Made by a program: the position numbers and the translations under genes. The notes under the pieces are model-generated. The model saw nothing but the letters and a program-made list of their open reading frames with translations, was not told the DNA's origin and searched no databases. From the NCBI GenBank assembly GCA_913048175.1, contig CAJWVX010000003.1:1-56678 (forward strand): a stretch of DNA of 56,678 bases, read 5' to 3'. This DNA comes from an uncultured Flavobacteriales bacterium. GTDB taxonomy: Bacteria > Bacteroidota > Bacteroidia > Flavobacteriales_E > Vicingaceae. Below, piece after piece: positions 54,622-56,678 of this stretch (position 1 is the stretch's first letter; the number at the start of each line of letters is the position of its first letter).

Positions 54622-55809
54622 CTAGATCACACCTAACTCTTTTCCTACTTTAGCAAAAGCAGCGATTGCCTTATCTAAATGAGCAGTTGAATGTGCTGCT
54701 GAAAGCTGAACCCTTATTCTCGCTAAATCTTTTGGAACTACAGGGTAGAAAAATCCAATTGCATAAACTCCTTCATCCAATAGTTTATTAGCAAATTCTT
54801 GAGCTAATTTTGCATCATATAACATTACAGGAACAATTGCAGAATCGCCATCTCTGATTTCTAATCCAACTTTTTTAATCCCTTCCTTAAAGTAAGCAAC
54901 ATTTTTTTCTAATGTATCTCTTAATTCTGTTGATTCCTCTAAGAGGTCAAGAACTTCATTTGTAGCTCCAACAATTGCTGGAGATAATGAGTTTGAAAAT
55001 AAGTATGGTCTAGATCGCTGACGTAACATTTTAATAACTTCTTTTTTCCCTGAAGTAAATCCTCCCATTGCGCCTCCTAAGGCTTTACCAAAAGTCGAAG
55101 TAATGATGTCAACTCGCCCCATTACATTATGATGTTCATGTGTACCTCTTCCTGTTTTTCCAATAAATCCTGACGCATGACAATCATCAACCATTACTAA
55201 GGCATCATATTTATCTGCCAAATCACAAATTTGATCCAGTTTAGCAACATATCCGTCCATAGAAAAAACGCCATCAGTAACAATAATACGATTACGCTGA
55301 TCTTGAGCTTTAATTAATTGAGCTTCTAAATCAGCCATATCACTATTTTTATAACGATATCGAGCAGCCTTACATAAACGAACACCATCAATTATAGATG
55401 CATGATTTAATTCATCTGAAATAATAGCATCTTCTTTTCCAAACAATGGCTCAAAAACACCTCCATTAGCATCAAAAGCCGCAGCATACAAAATAGTGTC
55501 TTCCATCCCTAAAAACTTAGAAACTTTTTGCTCTAACTCTTTATGAATATCTTGAGTACCACAGATAAAACGAACAGATGACATTCCAAATCCATGAGTA
55601 TCTAATGCTTTTTTTGCCCCATTGATAACCTTAGGGTGAGATGATAACCCTAAGTAGTTATTTGAACACATAATGATTACCTCTTCACCAGTACTAACTT
55701 TTACCTCAGCTCCCATAGGAGTAGTAATTATTCTTTCATTTTTATATAATCCTGCTTCTTCAATTTTTTTTAATTCATCCTGAAGATCTTTTTGTAACTT
55801 TCCGTACAT
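54622..55809 (-). CDS. kbl: Glycine C-acetyltransferase (2-amino-3-ketobutyrate CoA ligase)
   Basis: 395 aa, the normal length. PLP enzyme of the alpha-oxoamine synthase group; splits 2-amino-3-ketobutyrate with CoA into glycine and acetyl-CoA, in threonine breakdown. Motifs: [78 protein letters not shown] and [17 protein letters not shown], where K is the PLP lysine. The threonine dehydrogenase gene (tdh) is not nearby. Related family members (BioF, serine palmitoyltransferase) are less likely given [13 protein letters not shown] and the length. Confidence 0.93.
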   Translation of the reverse strand: MYGKLQKDLQDELKKIEEAGLYKNERIITTPMGAEVKVSTGEEVIIMCSNNYLGLSSHPKVINGAKKALDTHGFGMSSVRFICGTQDIHKELEQKVSKFLGMEDTILYAAAFDANGGVFEPLFGKEDAIISDELNHASIIDGVRLCKAARYRYKNSDMADLEAQLIKAQDQRNRIIVTDGVFSMDGYVAKLDQICDLADKYDALVMVDDCHASGFIGKTGRGTHEHHNVMGRVDIITSTFGKALGGAMGGFTSGKKEVIKMLRQRSRPYLFSNSLSPAIVGATNEVLDLLEESTELRDTLEKNVAYFKEGIKKVGLEIRDGDSAIVPVMLYDAKLAQEFANKLLDEGVYAIGFFYPVVPKDLARIRVQLSAAHSTAHLDKAIAAFAKVGKELGVI

Positions 55810-55850
55810 AGTGTTTGTGTTATTTTAGAAAAACGAAAGTAATCATTTTC

Positions 55851-55892
55851 AATAATAAAAACTCCAACATAAATCTTGGAGCTTTTATTATT
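55851..55892. terminator. Terminator-like hairpin between divergent genes
   Basis: AATAATAAAA-a-CTCCAA and TTGGAG-c-TTTTATTATT form a 16-pair stem with one mismatch. It lies between two genes that diverge, where no transcript should end, so it is either a relic of a lost gene, a block to antisense readthrough, or a leader structure. Confidence 0.5.
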
Positions 55893-56005
55893 GATAAGCA
55901 ACTGATCTATATTTCTTAAACGATAAATTTGTTAAATCATATAAAATAAGGTAAGGAACAAATTTATATTACGATATTGCATGCCATAACAATTTATAAC
56001 TAATA

Positions 56006-56458
56006 ATGGACTTATTATATACTTTCTTAATTAGTATCTCCCCTCTGGGAGAGGCTCGTGTTGGCATACCATACGGGGCATTAAAAGGTATACCTATAGG
56101 ATATGCTTTTTTGGTAGGCTGGATAGCTAATCTTTTAGTATTCCCTGTATTTTATAAAGTAATTCAATTCTCGAACAGAGAATTATGGAAAAATAGATGG
56201 TATAAAAAATTCGCATTATTTTTATCTAAAAGAGCGAAAAGCAAAACTCAAAATAGCATTAAAAAATATGGTTTGTGGGGCTTAATGGTTTTTGTTATGA
56301 TTCCTCTTCCTATTACGGGCTCATATATGGGAACTTTAGCTGCGTATATTTTAGGAATAGATTATAAAAAATCTTTGATTGCAGTAAATATTGGAGTAAC
56401 CATCTCTTGTATAATTATTTCAACAACGATGTACTTTGGAGTGAAATCATTTCTATAA
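56006..56458 (+). CDS. Small multidrug-export family membrane protein (PF06695-like)
   Basis: 150 aa. It starts with the family's conserved block: ISPLGEARVGIPYGALKGIP, then a membrane helix (YAFLVGWIANLLVFPVFYKV). A basic amphipathic stretch follows, and two or three further membrane segments (YGLWGLMVFVMIPLPITGSY with the conserved P-T-G-S, MGTLAAYILGI, VNIGVTISCIIISTTMYFGV). The PLPITG motif is typical. Despite the family name, transport of drugs has little support, so the function is best left as an inner-membrane protein of unknown role. Confidence 0.8.
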   Translation: MDLLYTFLISISPLGEARVGIPYGALKGIPIGYAFLVGWIANLLVFPVFYKVIQFSNRELWKNRWYKKFALFLSKRAKSKTQNSIKKYGLWGLMVFVMIPLPITGSYMGTLAAYILGIDYKKSLIAVNIGVTISCIIISTTMYFGVKSFL

Positions 56459-56540
56459 ATAAACTTTTAGCCTCATGCTGGAGTATCTTATCCAAATGTA
56501 TTAAAGCAAAAATCTAACATTTTTTAAAAAATAATAGAAA

Positions 56541-56678
56541 TCATTTTCTTTTCTTTAAAAAGGATGATGGTGTTTCTCCAGTATTTTTTTTAAAAACTGA
56601 ATTAAATGCAGATTTTGACTTAAATCCGGATTCATAACCAATAGCCTCAATTGTTAAATACATATTTTCTTTATTTAA
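56541..56678 (-). CDS. C-terminal end of an AraC-family transcriptional regulator
   Basis: The last 45 codons of a minus-strand gene cut by the window edge. It shows the second helix-turn-helix of AraC regulators, YLTIEAIGYESGFKSKSAFN, then SVFKKNTGETPSSFLKK, which matches the conserved G-F-S-S-F-R-FK--G-TP-pattern of the family. The sensing part is outside the window. Confidence 0.88.
   Translation of the reverse strand, partial: LNKENMYLTIEAIGYESGFKSKSAFNSVFKKNTGETPSSFLKKRK

Overview
The window is AT-rich DNA from a member of the Bacteroidota, most likely a free-living (probably marine) flavobacterium-like organism. The evidence is several secreted proteins with type IX secretion (T9SS) sorting domains of both type A and type B, a PorE-like OmpA protein, a DUF4369/TlpA-like thioredoxin lipoprotein, promoters with the Bacteroidota -7 element TAnnTTTG, and the near absence of Shine-Dalgarno sites. 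No phage, plasmid, CRISPR or intact insertion sequence is visible.

Layout. 1-6.5 kb: tail of an M16-like peptidase on the + strand, then a minus-strand beta-oxidation operon read marR > fadB-type > thiolase > acyl-CoA dehydrogenase > siaC-like (DUF1987), with a promoter/operator whose palindrome covers the -7 element. 6.6-17.5 kb: plus-strand envelope and secreted proteins: a CarboxypepD-reg-like protein, an oligopeptidase B-type lipoprotein, two tandem paralogous PKD proteins with type B T9SS tails, and a type A cargo protein. 17.5-18.7 kb: a non-coding, decayed stretch holding a relic of a third type B tail and a membrane-protein fragment. 18.7-29.3 kb: minus-strand housekeeping genes: AAA+ response regulator, ABC exporter pair, gltA, eno, clpP, a broken outer-membrane protein, tig, tRNA-Leu, and a thioredoxin lipoprotein. 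29.6-38.7 kb: purL; an ECF sigma factor with a membrane partner and a small secreted protein; the B12-dependent ribonucleotide reductase. 39.1-42.0 kb: an M16 peptidase split by what looks like a one-base frameshift. 42.3-45.2 kb: haem biosynthesis, with HemA and HemC fused in one polypeptide and hemD overlapping its end. 45.2-56.7 kb: PfkB kinase, tRNA-Asn, PorE-like OmpA protein, two T9SS cargo proteins, a SPOR protein with internal repeats, kbl, a small multidrug-export family protein, and the end of an AraC-type regulator.

Most striking points: (1) the HemA-HemC fusion, which joins two non-consecutive enzymes of tetrapyrrole synthesis; (2) a siaC-like switch protein as last gene of a fatty-acid oxidation operon; (3) a tandem duplication of type B cargo genes that includes the leader and promoter, which corrects the start of the first gene and leaves a relic of a third tail; (4) dispersed intergenic repeats, one of a type I recognise from Bacteroidota; (5) two broken genes, the M16 peptidase and the outer-membrane relic between tig and clpP. 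Several starts were moved downstream (or to TTG) using promoter position, signal peptides or paralogue alignment. All functional calls come from reading motifs; no database search was run.
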